Shown in pieces: positions 23,940-34,421 of a stretch of 43,461 nucleotides of DNA. Within the stretch, counting starts at the first letter, position 1, and each line of letters starts with the position of its first letter. The stretch spans positions 1 to 43,461 of the forward strand of contig CALHHY010000085.1 in assembly GCA_938030665.1 (NCBI GenBank), written 5' to 3'. Source of the stretch: an uncultured Litoreibacter sp. Lineage in GTDB: Bacteria > Pseudomonadota > Alphaproteobacteria > Rhodobacterales > Rhodobacteraceae. The position numbers were made by a program, and so were the translations under genes. Below the pieces are notes generated by a model. The model had not been told where the DNA came from. It saw nothing but the letters and a program-made list of their open reading frames with translations, and ran no database searches.

Positions 23940-25121
23940 TCAGGTCGGCCCTTGTTGCCCGCACATGGCTCGGACTTTGTCCAAGCCCTTGCGCCAGATC
24001 AGCAGCGACACCCGCTGGATGATCATCCCCCAAGAGAAGTCGTTGCGGAAATAGGCCATCAGCTCGTGCGCCGGAAGCTTTTCCATGCGCTTCAGCGAGC
24101 GCTCCCAATTCTGGGCTGTGTAGCGGGCGGCGGCCTGGTTGACCCAGAAGCCGATCTTGTAGTTCAACGCCAGCTTGCCATTGGCCTGCCGCTGCCACAG
24201 CTGAAGGGCTTTCGGGGTCTGCTCTGACAGCGCCTCCCCCAGCAGGCGGCCCTGTTCAATGCAGATACGTAGCCCTTCCCCCAAAGTCGGGGTCGCCATA
24301 TTGGCGCTGTCACCCACGCGGATCACATCGCCATAGACCAGTTGTTTTTCATACGCAACGGACGGGATTGTGCCGGCATTGACGTGATGGTCTTGCGGAC
24401 GGGGGACGCCCATCCGCTCCAACTGGTCAGAGGCCAGCAGCGCGTTCATCATGTCCCGCGGCGACGCGTCGGAGGCCGGTCGGATCACGCCCACCCCCAG
24501 CCGGACGGTGCCCTTGTTGGTCGGAAACACCCAGCCATAGCCCGACAAGGCGAAGGCCCCGAAAAACAGGATCGCCCGGTCCATCTGGAAATCCGTGACG
24601 GGGTATTCATATTCGATCCCGACGGCGTCCCGCTCCGGCTTGCGGTTCAGCCCGAGGCTTTCCAACACGATGCAATGCCAGCCGGAGGCGTCGATGATCT
24701 GGCGCGACCTGATCTGCCATTCGCCTTGCCCGACGGTGCGCACGGTAGACAGGTAGCCTTCTCCGGTCTGCTCTGTCCGCAGGAACTTGGTGGCGCAATG
24801 GATGTCCGAACTGGCCTGCGCCGCCAGCCAACGGTAGAGCCCGGTCACATCCAGCACCACAGCGGGCGCATCCGCGATATCGCACACCACCTGTCGGGTG
24901 TCGGAGAAGACATCCAACCTATCTACCAGTTGGTAGAGGTCGGGTGGGATGCCCAGCCTCTGCACATCTTTCAACCATGACCCGCCAGAGGTCCGTACCG
25001 GCAATCCGATCTCCCGATCTTGATGAACGAGGATAGATTGCCGGCCGGTCAACCGGCCAGAGACGGACAGCCCCGCAGGGCCACCGCCGACGATCAGAAT
25101 ATCCGTGTCAACGACGCGCAT
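23940..25121 (-). CDS. FAD-dependent oxidoreductase, geranylgeranyl reductase-like
   Basis: A 393-residue flavoprotein. The dinucleotide-binding motif is 'DILIVGGGPAGLSVSGRL' (residues 7-24). A mid-protein 'GYGWVFPTNKGTVRLGVGVI' and the second FAD motif 'GDSANMATPTLGEGLRICIE' are typical of the geranylgeranyl reductase / tryptophan halogenase-like class of monooxygenase-fold enzymes. Such proteins reduce isoprenoid double bonds or hydroxylate aromatic substrates; no bacteriochlorophyll or carotenoid genes accompany it, so the substrate is open. The start ATG is 14 bases after the gyrB stop, so it can be co-transcribed with gyrB. I cannot assign a specific reaction. Confidence 0.82.
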   Translation of the reverse strand: MRVVDTDILIVGGGPAGLSVSGRLTGRQSILVHQDREIGLPVRTSGGSWLKDVQRLGIPPDLYQLVDRLDVFSDTRQVVCDIADAPAVVLDVTGLYRWLAAQASSDIHCATKFLRTEQTGEGYLSTVRTVGQGEWQIRSRQIIDASGWHCIVLESLGLNRKPERDAVGIEYEYPVTDFQMDRAILFFGAFALSGYGWVFPTNKGTVRLGVGVIRPASDASPRDMMNALLASDQLERMGVPRPQDHHVNAGTIPSVAYEKQLVYGDVIRVGDSANMATPTLGEGLRICIEQGRLLGEALSEQTPKALQLWQRQANGKLALNYKIGFWVNQAAARYTAQNWERSLKRMEKLPAHELMAYFRNDFSWGMIIQRVSLLIWRKGLDKVRAMCGQQGPT

Positions 25122-25135
25122 GGCGGCCGCCGGGA

Positions 25136-27568
<2,433 letters not shown>

Positions 27569-27577
27569 TCAACGCAA

Positions 27578-27606
27578 AATATACGGGTTTTTCAGGGGTT
27601 TGTCAC
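27578..27606 (-). promoter_or_regulatory. sigma-70-type promoter for gyrB
   Basis: On the minus strand GTGACA (complement of 27601-27606) and TATATT (complement of 27578-27583) are separated by exactly 17 bases, close to TTGACA-N17-TATAAT. Transcription would start near 27571, about 20 bases before the gyrB ATG at 27550. This is the clearest promoter seen in the window. The rest of 27607-27820 shows nothing I recognise. Confidence 0.65.
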
Positions 27607-27820
27607 GCAACTGACGCAAGATATTGTGGCTGCGGGTTCCATCGCCCAAAACCCCCTACAGCCATCGCCAGACGTGGTTGTGTGGAGAGATTTGGATAGG
27701 CTTAATTTTGCCACCTCCCCGCGATTCAAGCAGAGCTTTGCCTATGCCGACCTGTGCCTCGTGACCTCGCCGTTAACCTAATGCAATGTAGCCTCGTATG
27801 TTAATAGTGGGGGTAAAAAA

Positions 27821-28096
27821 ATGTATGTCGATCTAATCGTACCAACTGATGGTCAAGTTGTTGCTCCGCGGACGAAGTCGTCTACCGACGAAGACCGGCT
27901 CTTCGATTTGGTAATGAACCTGTCTGACTTTGCGTATGAGCGGGGTATGCATCTGGTATCTTACAAATTAGAGGACGTGTTGGATGCTTTGGTGGATCCA
28001 GATGGCCAAAGTGCCGCAACCGGTCAGTTTGCGGATGTCGAACCAGAGGCACTAACAGACATCTTGCGTGCGCGAAAAAAAGCCCTGCAGGATTAA
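27821..28096 (+). CDS. small conserved-looking hypothetical protein
   Basis: A 91-residue protein of unknown function, rich in acidic residues, without signal peptide or membrane segment. It opens 'MYVDLIVPTDGQVVAPRTKS' and ends with a probable helix 'EALTDILRARKKALQD'. A strong purine-rich site (GTGGGGGTAAAAAA) lies directly before the ATG. Base use is more AT-rich than its neighbours. Its TAA stop shares the TTAA tetranucleotide at 28093-28096 with the convergent LysE gene. It is the only plus-strand gene in the replication block. Confidence 0.65.
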   Translation: MYVDLIVPTDGQVVAPRTKSSTDEDRLFDLVMNLSDFAYERGMHLVSYKLEDVLDALVDPDGQSAATGQFADVEPEALTDILRARKKALQD

Positions 28097-28713
28097 CTGA
28101 CCGCGATCAGAAAACCTACGGCTATAAGCAACAGTCCAGAACTGATATTGATGCGCTTCAGCGCTATAGGAGATGTCAGAACCCTGCGTACTCGGCTTAC
28201 TGAGGCTGCGAGGATCAAATTGCCTATGAGCGGGACCGCAAAGCTGAGCCCGCAAATGGCGACCACGTCCCATGTGGTGACGCGGCTGAGATCGAAGAAC
28301 CCTGGCAAGACGCCCATATAGAACAGGACGGCCTTGGGGTTTGCCAGGATGACGACGAGGCCTGCGATAAAGCCGGCCCACATGCCGGGGCGGGTCAGTC
28401 GGCTGTTCTGGGACAACTGCGCACCGGCATTTTTGATCAACAGCACGCCCATGGTGACGAACATGGCCACCGCCACCCATTTCAGCACGTCCATGAACCA
28501 GCTTACCTGATCGACGATCCAGGCCACGCCCAGAATGGCGATCAATGGCCAAAGCACGTCACCGATCACGACCCCCAAGGCCAAGGGCCAGGCAGCGTTG
28601 AACCCGCCCGACATGGCGCGGGCCAGCAGCGCCACCCAGACGGGACCGGGCGTCATGAACAGGGCGAAAAGCCCGCCGGCATAGAGCAAAAGTTCGAAAG
28701 CTGTGACGGTCAT
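28093..28713 (-). CDS. LysE-family amino acid exporter
   Basis: A 206-residue integral membrane protein with about six hydrophobic segments. The LysE/RhtB signature is at the N-terminus ('FALFMTPGPVWVALLARAMS'), with 'GVVIGDVLWPLIAILGVAWI' and 'FIAGLVVILANPKAVLFYMG' further in. Members export amino acids or their derivatives using the proton gradient; the substrate cannot be told. I chose ATG 28713; a TTG five codons earlier is open but less likely. It lies between recF and gyrB on the same strand, 43 bases downstream of recF. Confidence 0.9.
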   Translation of the reverse strand: MTVTAFELLLYAGGLFALFMTPGPVWVALLARAMSGGFNAAWPLALGVVIGDVLWPLIAILGVAWIVDQVSWFMDVLKWVAVAMFVTMGVLLIKNAGAQLSQNSRLTRPGMWAGFIAGLVVILANPKAVLFYMGVLPGFFDLSRVTTWDVVAICGLSFAVPLIGNLILAASVSRVRRVLTSPIALKRINISSGLLLIAVGFLIAVS

Positions 28714-28756
28714 CGGAAAGTGCCGCAAAAGGGTTCAGGCGTGTATGCCGTCCGAG

Positions 28757-29851
28757 TTATGCGCCGCGTAGGACGGAAAGGCCATCCTCTTCGCTGACGT
28801 CAATATGCTGGGCGCGCGCACCTAGCTCCGCGAACAGTTCCGGGCCCGTACCAGTCATCCAGGCCTGCGCGCCCAATCCGGCGATTTCGTCATAAAGCGC
28901 CGCGCGCCTGTCTGCGTCCAGATGGGCCGCGACCTCGTCCAGCAGGATGATCGGGGCGGCGCCGAAATCTTCTGACAGGGCGCGCGCATTTGCCAGGATC
29001 AGCGAGATCAGCAGCGCCTTCTGTTCGCCGGTCGAGCATTGCTTCGCGTCAACCCCTTTTGCGGCATAGATCGCGGCCATATCGGCCCGGTGAGGGCCGG
29101 TCAGCGTGCGGCCCGCGCGCAGATCGGTCTGCCGGGACCTGTCCAGCGCGTCGCGCAGGGCATCGGCGCTGTCGATCAAATCCCCCTCAATAGAAAGCGC
29201 CGCCGTGGGGAAGGCGGTTTGCGCGGCGTCCATCGCGCGTTGCAGACGTGCAATCGTCGCGGCGCGGTTGGCGATGATGGCGGCACCGGCCTCCGCCATC
29301 TGATCCTCCAGCGCTTTGTACCACATTGCGTCGCGCACCATGTCTTTCAGCAGGCGGTTGCGTTCGCGCATGGCTTTTTCATAGGTCACCGTTGCCTCCG
29401 CATGGGCTGGCTCGAAGCTCAGCGTCATACGGTCAAGAAACCGGCGACGCCCCTCCGCCCCTTCAATCCAGAGGCGGTCCATCGCGGGGACCAGCCAGAC
29501 GATACGCGCAATGCGGCCAAGGGCGATTTGCGGTGCGGTTTTGTCGTCGATCGTGACGGTGCGGTTGGCCCCATGTTCGGCCCGCGTCGTGATCTCGTGC
29601 AACTGCCCGAGTGAATGCAGCGCGCCCGACACTTTCCAGCCAAGTCGCTCGGGCGTGCGCGCGATCTCATCCGACTTGGCCCGGCGCAGACCACGGCCGG
29701 GGGACAGCATCGACACGGCTTCCAGAATGTTCGTCTTGCCCGCGCCGTTGGCCCCGTAAACCGCAATGGGCCGGCCATCCAGGTCCAGATGGGCGGCTTT
29801 GTGGGACCGGAAATGAGAAAGCTTCAGCGCGGATAGGTACAGCTCGGCCAT
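28757..29851 (-). CDS. recF: DNA replication/repair protein RecF
   Basis: A 364-residue SMC-like ATPase. Walker A is 'VYGANGAGKTNILEAVSML' (about residues 32-50), the ABC signature is 'CSTGEQKALLISLILANAR', and Walker B is 'APIILLDEVAAHLDADRRAA'. RecF loads RecA at single-strand gaps with RecO and RecR. It follows dnaN after 10 bases in the usual dnaA-dnaN-recF order, so it is probably co-transcribed with dnaN. Confidence 0.98.
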   Translation of the reverse strand: MAELYLSALKLSHFRSHKAAHLDLDGRPIAVYGANGAGKTNILEAVSMLSPGRGLRRAKSDEIARTPERLGWKVSGALHSLGQLHEITTRAEHGANRTVTIDDKTAPQIALGRIARIVWLVPAMDRLWIEGAEGRRRFLDRMTLSFEPAHAEATVTYEKAMRERNRLLKDMVRDAMWYKALEDQMAEAGAAIIANRAATIARLQRAMDAAQTAFPTAALSIEGDLIDSADALRDALDRSRQTDLRAGRTLTGPHRADMAAIYAAKGVDAKQCSTGEQKALLISLILANARALSEDFGAAPIILLDEVAAHLDADRRAALYDEIAGLGAQAWMTGTGPELFAELGARAQHIDVSEEDGLSVLRGA

Positions 29852-29861
29852 GGAAGGCCGG

Positions 29862-30980
29862 TCAGACCCGCATCGGCATCACGACATAGACGGCAGAGTG
29901 GTCATTGCCTTCGCGCATCAGCGTCGGGTCCCCGGCGGAATTGAACATGAACACCGCATTCTCACGGTCCACCTGACCCGCGATTTCCAGAAGGTATTTC
30001 GCGTTGAAACCAATTTCCAACCGCTCGTCGCCGTAAGCCACGGCCAGTTCTTCCTCCGCGGCGCCTGCGTCGGGTGCGTTGACCGACAGCACCAACCGAT
30101 CCTCATCGAGGGAGAGCTTGACCGCGCGCGACCGTTCGGACGAGACGGTGGCCACCCGGTCCACGGCTTTTGCAAACTCGGCCGCATCGACCTCCAGCTT
30201 GCGGGTGTTGCCCTGCGGAATGACCCGCGTGTAGTCCGGGAACGTGCCGTCAATGACCTTGGAGGTCAGCGTGATATCGGGCGTGGCGAAGCGCACTTTG
30301 GTCTCGGAGACAGAAACCGCGATCTGCATGTCGTCATCATCCAGAAGCTTGCGCAGTTCGGCCACGGTTTTGCGCGGCACGATGACGCCAGGCATGTTCG
30401 CGGCCTCGGGCGGCAGATCAGCGTCAATTCGGGCCAGACGGTGACCGTCGGTTGCCACGCAGCGCAGCACCTTGCCACCTTCTGCGTCAGAGACGTGCAT
30501 ATAGACGCCGTTGAGATAATAGCGGGTCTCCTCCGTCGAGATCGCGAATTTCGATTTGTCGAAAAGGCGGCGCAGGACGGGCGCGTTGGCGGAGAAGTTG
30601 GATTCGTATTCCGAGGTTGCCATGACCGGGAAATCTTCCTTGGGCAGGGTCGCCAGCGAGAAGTTGGAGCGCCCGGCTTCCACAGTCAGCCGCCCCGTGG
30701 TGCTGTCATCGGTCAGCGCGACCAGCGCGCCGTCCGGCAGTTTGCGGACAATCTCGTGCAAGGTCGTGGCTGACACCGTCGTGGCGCCTGCGCGTTCTAC
30801 CTGCGCGGGGGCCTTGTCGACCACCTCGATATCAAGGTCCGTCGCACGGAAGCTGACCGTGTCGCCTTCGGCCTCTATCAAAACATTAGCCAGGATCGGG
30901 ATGGTGTTGCGGCGCTCTACCACGGATTGGGCCTGGCCCACGGCTTTCAGCAGGACGCTGCGTTCAACACTGATTTTCAT
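29862..30980 (-). CDS. dnaN: DNA polymerase III sliding clamp (beta subunit)
   Basis: A 372-residue sliding clamp of three repeated clamp domains. Recognisable segments are 'SVVERRNTIPILANVLIEAE' near the N-terminus, 'RYYLNGVYMHVSDAEGGKVL', 'DGHRLARIDADLPPEA' and the C-terminal 'YAVYVVMPMRV'-type ending (here 'HSAVYVVMPMRV'). The clamp encircles DNA and gives polymerase III its processivity. It lies 124 bases downstream of dnaA with an inverted repeat in the gap. Confidence 0.99.
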   Translation of the reverse strand: MKISVERSVLLKAVGQAQSVVERRNTIPILANVLIEAEGDTVSFRATDLDIEVVDKAPAQVERAGATTVSATTLHEIVRKLPDGALVALTDDSTTGRLTVEAGRSNFSLATLPKEDFPVMATSEYESNFSANAPVLRRLFDKSKFAISTEETRYYLNGVYMHVSDAEGGKVLRCVATDGHRLARIDADLPPEAANMPGVIVPRKTVAELRKLLDDDDMQIAVSVSETKVRFATPDITLTSKVIDGTFPDYTRVIPQGNTRKLEVDAAEFAKAVDRVATVSSERSRAVKLSLDEDRLVLSVNAPDAGAAEEELAVAYGDERLEIGFNAKYLLEIAGQVDRENAVFMFNSAGDPTLMREGNDHSAVYVVMPMRV

Positions 30981-30992
30981 TGGCCCAGCCCT

Positions 30993-31047
30993 TTTTAGAC
31001 AGACAGGTTTTAGACAGGTCGGGCGGAGAGGTTACCCCCTCCGCCCG
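30993..31047. repeat. direct repeats and hairpin in the dnaA-dnaN gap
   Basis: Two copies of TTTTAGACAG start at 30993 and 31008 (15 bases apart). Next to them, CGGGCGGAG (31020-31028) pairs perfectly with CTCCGCCCG (31039-31047). On the minus strand the hairpin follows dnaA and precedes the dnaN leader, but no T run follows it, so an attenuator or RNA-stability element is more likely than a full terminator. Confidence 0.45.
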
Positions 31048-31104
31048 TAAATGCGAATGTTATCTCGGAATGTCCGCCGAACCGGCGCCAAGGTCAAGCC
31101 CGGC

Positions 31105-32469
31105 TCATGCTTCCAGCATACGCCGCAGCAGTTCGGCATCTTCCGCGATCTGGCTGTCCTGCGCTTTCAGCTCGTCAATCTTGCGCACCGCGTGAATGAC
31201 CGTGGTGTGGTCCCGGCCGCCAAAACGCTTGCCAATCTCCGGATAGGAGCGTTGCGTCAGGTTCTTTGACAGCCACATGGCCATCTGCCGCGGCCGCGCG
31301 ATGTTGCGTGAGCGTTTGGGCGACATCATGTCGGACATGCGCACGTTGTAGTAGTCGCAGACCTTGCGCATGATCTCCTCCATCGTGACCTTGCGGTCCG
31401 ATTGCCGCAGGATGTCGGCAAGGCTTTCGGTCGCCATATCAAGCGTGATCTCGCGACCTACGAGCGAGGCAAAGGCAAAGAGCCGCGTCAGCGCCCCTTC
31501 CAGCACCCGCACATTGGTCGAGATACGATGTGCGAGGAATTCCAGCACCCCGTTGGATATCTGCAGCTCTTGATACTGGGCCTTATAGACCTCGACCTTT
31601 TGTTGCAGGATGCCAAGCCGCAGCTCGTAATCAGTGGGGTGCAGGTCGACGACCAGCCCCCATTGCAGGCGGGACTTGATGCGGTCTTCAAGGCCGGTGA
31701 TCTCACCCGGCGCGCAATCGGCGGAGATGATGACCTGCTTGCCCTGATCGACCAGCGCGTTGAACGTGTGGAAGAACTCGTCCTGGGTGCTGTCTTTGCC
31801 GGCGATGAACTGCACATCATCGACCATCAGCACGTCAACCGAACGGAACATCTCCTTGAAATCCATCATCTGCTTGTCGCGCAAAGCCTGGATGAAGCGG
31901 TACATGAATTGCTCGGCCGACAGGTAGAGGACGCGCAAACCGGGAGAGCGTTCCTGAAGCTCCCAGGCGATGGCGTGCATCAGGTGGGTCTTGCCGAGGC
32001 CGACGCCACCATAAAGAAACAGCGGGTTGAAGGTCACGGCGCCGCCTTCGGCGACACGACGCGCGGCGGCGTGGGCCAGCTCGTTCGGTTTGCCCACGAC
32101 GAAACGGTCAAAGGTGAAGCGCGTATCGAGCGGCGCGCCCGGCAGCTCACCCCTGGCGGTGCGCAACACAGGTTGCGGCGCCTTTTCCGGGGAAGAGGCC
32201 ACGGCCTTGGGCGTGTTCGCTGGCGCGGCCCGCTGGGTCGAAAAGATCAGCCGGTCCACGGGCGTGCCATGCTTGTTGCAGTGGCGCATGATCTCGTCGC
32301 CAAAATTGCGCGAGACCCAGTCACCGATAAATTTCGTTTTCACGCCAAAGGACATGACGCCGTCTTCATGCCCTTTGAACTCAAGCGGTTCGATCCAAGT
32401 GAGATAGTTGTTGTTCCCGACCGTGTCCCGCAGCTCGGCACGCGTCTGTCCCCATTTTTCGTCAGTCAT
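31105..32469 (-). CDS. dnaA: chromosomal replication initiator DnaA
   Basis: A 454-residue AAA+ initiator. Domain I starts 'MTDEKWGQTRAELRDTVGNN'; a short linker runs to about residue 110. Walker A is 'YGGVGLGKTHLMHAIAW' (about 153-169) and Walker B 'VDVLMVDDVQFIAGKDS'. The DNA-binding domain IV ends with 'RSYPEIGKRFGGRDHTTVIH'. ATG 32469 gives the standard N-terminus; a longer frame reaches into the rhodanese gene. The rhodanese stop lies 22 bases upstream, so dnaA probably depends on a promoter upstream of or inside that gene. No TTATCCACA-type box cluster was seen nearby. Confidence 0.99.
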   Translation of the reverse strand: MTDEKWGQTRAELRDTVGNNNYLTWIEPLEFKGHEDGVMSFGVKTKFIGDWVSRNFGDEIMRHCNKHGTPVDRLIFSTQRAAPANTPKAVASSPEKAPQPVLRTARGELPGAPLDTRFTFDRFVVGKPNELAHAAARRVAEGGAVTFNPLFLYGGVGLGKTHLMHAIAWELQERSPGLRVLYLSAEQFMYRFIQALRDKQMMDFKEMFRSVDVLMVDDVQFIAGKDSTQDEFFHTFNALVDQGKQVIISADCAPGEITGLEDRIKSRLQWGLVVDLHPTDYELRLGILQQKVEVYKAQYQELQISNGVLEFLAHRISTNVRVLEGALTRLFAFASLVGREITLDMATESLADILRQSDRKVTMEEIMRKVCDYYNVRMSDMMSPKRSRNIARPRQMAMWLSKNLTQRSYPEIGKRFGGRDHTTVIHAVRKIDELKAQDSQIAEDAELLRRMLEA

Positions 32470-32491
32470 TCTAAACCTGTCATCCAAATGT

Positions 32492-32941
32492 TTAAGATTG
32501 CACCCATGGCAATCCCCGGACCTTCCAACCATTCAGGCCCCCCCTTTGCTTGCGCGTATCCAGGTCTCCTTCGAACCCCTCGGCAATGCTGATACATGGC
32601 ACCTGCAGGCCCTTCTTTTCGAAGGCCCGCGCCATTGCATCTGCAGCCCCAAGAGAGCGGACGCCCGATCGACACAAGAAGAGCATGCTGGACGGTGTCC
32701 TCCCCGCCAGTTCCTGTTCTACCTCTTCGACAAACCGGTCATTCGCAGACATTCCCGGAAAGCTGGCCCATTCGACAAACACAACGGAATGCCCCAGCTC
32801 CGACAGATCAGGCACACCCACAAAGCTCCATTCAGCTTTGGACCTGACGTCGATGAACACAGCGTCTGATTGTTCTTTCAGAAGGTCCCACGTCAGAGTT
32901 GGCAACAACTCTGAAACGCTCGGACCAACGCCCGTGCTCAT
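32492..32941 (-). CDS. rhodanese-like domain protein
   Basis: A 149-residue single rhodanese domain. 'QSDAVFIDVRSKAEWSFVG' marks the N-terminal half, and the active-site Cys lies in 'SSMLFLCRSGVRSLGAADAM'. It ends 'GGLNGWKVRGLPWVQS', a typical rhodanese terminus. Such proteins transfer sulfane sulfur or serve as sulfur carriers. ATG 32941 follows AAAGGAT; the longer open frame upstream lacks similarity. It sits between rpsT and dnaA on the same strand, only 22 bases before dnaA, and may be co-transcribed with it. Confidence 0.92.
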   Translation of the reverse strand: MSTGVGPSVSELLPTLTWDLLKEQSDAVFIDVRSKAEWSFVGVPDLSELGHSVVFVEWASFPGMSANDRFVEEVEQELAGRTPSSMLFLCRSGVRSLGAADAMARAFEKKGLQVPCISIAEGFEGDLDTRKQRGGLNGWKVRGLPWVQS

Positions 32942-32967
32942 ATCCTTTGTCCCCCAAGACGAAGTGA

Positions 32968-32989
32968 ATCGCTCAGTGAAACTAGCGAT
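32968..32989. promoter_or_regulatory. inverted repeat upstream of the rhodanese-dnaA unit
   Basis: ATCGCT (32968-32973) and AGCGAT (32984-32989) form perfect 6-bp arms with a 10-base spacer, 27 bases upstream of the rhodanese ATG. The position in the likely promoter region of rhodanese and dnaA makes it a candidate regulator site. No matching regulator gene was identified. Confidence 0.35.
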
Positions 32990-33091
32990 AACAAACAGGG
33001 CCTCGCAACGGATCTCTGCTATTGACTTGAAGAGACTCAGCAATCGAATCTCGCGGTTTCGTGAAGAGCGTCGCGTAACCCCTTGGCCCAC

Positions 33092-33120
33092 AAAAAAACG
33101 CGCCACTAAATGGCGCGTTT
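33092..33120 (-). terminator. rho-independent terminator of rpsT
   Basis: On the minus strand a perfect 10-bp stem AAACGCGCCA / TGGCGCGTTT (33111-33120 and 33096-33105 on the plus strand) with a 5-base loop is followed by a run of seven T. It lies 25 bases downstream of the rpsT stop. This separates rpsT from the rhodanese-dnaA unit. Confidence 0.92.
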
Positions 33121-33145
33121 CAAAATTTTAGGGTTGACTGACGGC

Positions 33146-33412
33146 TTACGCCGAAAGCGCTTTCACCCGTGCCGACAAACGAGACATTTTCCGCGCAGCG
33201 GTGTTCTTGTGCATCACGCCTTTGGAGACGCCGCGCATCAATTCGGGCTGGGCTTCCTTCAGCGCGGCAGCCGCTGCGGTCTGGTCGCCAGAGGCAATCG
33301 CTTCCTCAACGCGGCGCAGATACGTGCGGATGCGCGAGCGGCGGGCTTTGTTTACGGCAAAACGGCGCTCGTTCTGGCGGGCGCGTTTTTTGGCTTGGGG
33401 CGAATTGGCCAT
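33146..33412 (-). CDS. rpsT: 30S ribosomal protein S20
   Basis: An 88-residue, Lys/Arg/Ala-rich protein: '[20 protein letters not shown]', '[20 protein letters not shown]' and '[20 protein letters not shown]' are diagnostic of S20, which binds 16S rRNA in the small subunit. The ATG follows AAAGGGA. A monocistronic transcript is suggested by the strong terminator at 33092-33120. A long inverted repeat GTCGGG (33428-33433) / CCCGAC (33462-33467) sits in the likely leader. Confidence 0.98.
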   Translation of the reverse strand: MANSPQAKKRARQNERRFAVNKARRSRIRTYLRRVEEAIASGDQTAAAAALKEAQPELMRGVSKGVMHKNTAARKMSRLSARVKALSA

Positions 33413-33581
33413 GTGAGGGTCCCTTTCGTCGGGTCAAAATTTCATACAAATGCACATATGGCCCGACCCAGGTTCTCTACCGGGTGATTCTGGTCAAAGC
33501 GGACCTCACGCGCATGGATGCGGTTCGTATAGGCAAGATGGGGCGGTTTGGAAAGCCCTTACTTTGCTGGGCAACCGGGCG

Positions 33582-34358
33582 TCACTTGTCGCGGAATTGC
33601 GGCTCACGTTTTTCGACGAAAGCGGTCATGCCCTCGGTCTGATCCTCGGTGGCGAAGAGCCCGTGGAACAGGCGGCGTTCAAAAACCAGCCCTTCCTCCA
33701 ACGTGGTCTCGTAGCTGCGATTGACGGCTTCCTTGACGGCCATGCTGGCGATCATCGACTTCTCCGTGATCTTCTGCGCGGCGGCCTTGGCCTCGCTCAT
33801 CAGCTTTTTGACCGGGACCACGCGGCTGACCAGACCCGATCTTTCAGCCTCTTCGGCATCCATGAAGCGGCCCGTTAGGTGCATGTCCATCGACTTGGAC
33901 TTGCCGATAAACCGCGTCAACCGTTGTGAGCCGCCCATGCCCGCCATGACACCAAGATTGATCTCGGGCTGGCCAAATTTCGCGGTCTCGGACGCGATGA
34001 TGAAATCGCACATCATCGCAAGCTCGCACCCGCCGCCAAGCGCGTAGCCCGAGACTGCTGCGATGATCGGTTTGCGGGCTGCGGTGATCGCCTGGGTTTC
34101 CGCGACGAACAGATTGGAGGAGAACACATCCACAAAGGAAAGCGTCTGCATCTCGGTGATGTCAGCACCGGCGGCAAAAGCCTTCTCGGAGCCCGTCAAA
34201 ATCATGCACCGCACCTTGTCATTGGCGTCGGCCTCGCGCACCGCCGCCGCAAGCTCTGTCAGCAAGGCACCGTTCAGCGCATTGAGCGCGTCGGGGCGGT
34301 TCAAGGTGATAATTGCGACATGCTCTTCAATCTCAACGGTGATGGTCTTGAACGCCAT
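33582..34358 (-). CDS. enoyl-CoA hydratase (crotonase family)
   Basis: A 258-residue crotonase-fold enzyme. The oxyanion-hole segments are '[18 protein letters not shown]' (about residues 57-74) and '[20 protein letters not shown]' (about 98-117). The two catalytic Glu are expected in 'GCELAMM' and '[20 protein letters not shown]'. It hydrates trans-2-enoyl-CoA in fatty acid beta-oxidation. ATG 34358 follows GGAAGGGG and gives the family's N-terminus. It is convergent with nothing and lies on the minus strand between mutM and rpsT, an order often seen in Rhodobacterales. Confidence 0.95.
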   Translation of the reverse strand: MAFKTITVEIEEHVAIITLNRPDALNALNGALLTELAAAVREADANDKVRCMILTGSEKAFAAGADITEMQTLSFVDVFSSNLFVAETQAITAARKPIIAAVSGYALGGGCELAMMCDFIIASETAKFGQPEINLGVMAGMGGSQRLTRFIGKSKSMDMHLTGRFMDAEEAERSGLVSRVVPVKKLMSEAKAAAQKITEKSMIASMAVKEAVNRSYETTLEEGLVFERRLFHGLFATEDQTEGMTAFVEKREPQFRDK

Positions 34359-34421
34359 AGCGGCCCCTTCCTGCAATTGCCGGTTGCCGTCAGACCTATC
34401 AGCCGGGCGGGTTGGGTCAAA

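Noticed and set aside
33428-33467. GTCGGG...CCCGAC inverted repeat in the rpsT leader as an autoregulatory structure.
   Set aside because: The 28-base loop and short arms make a stable hairpin doubtful. It is mentioned with rpsT but not listed as a feature.
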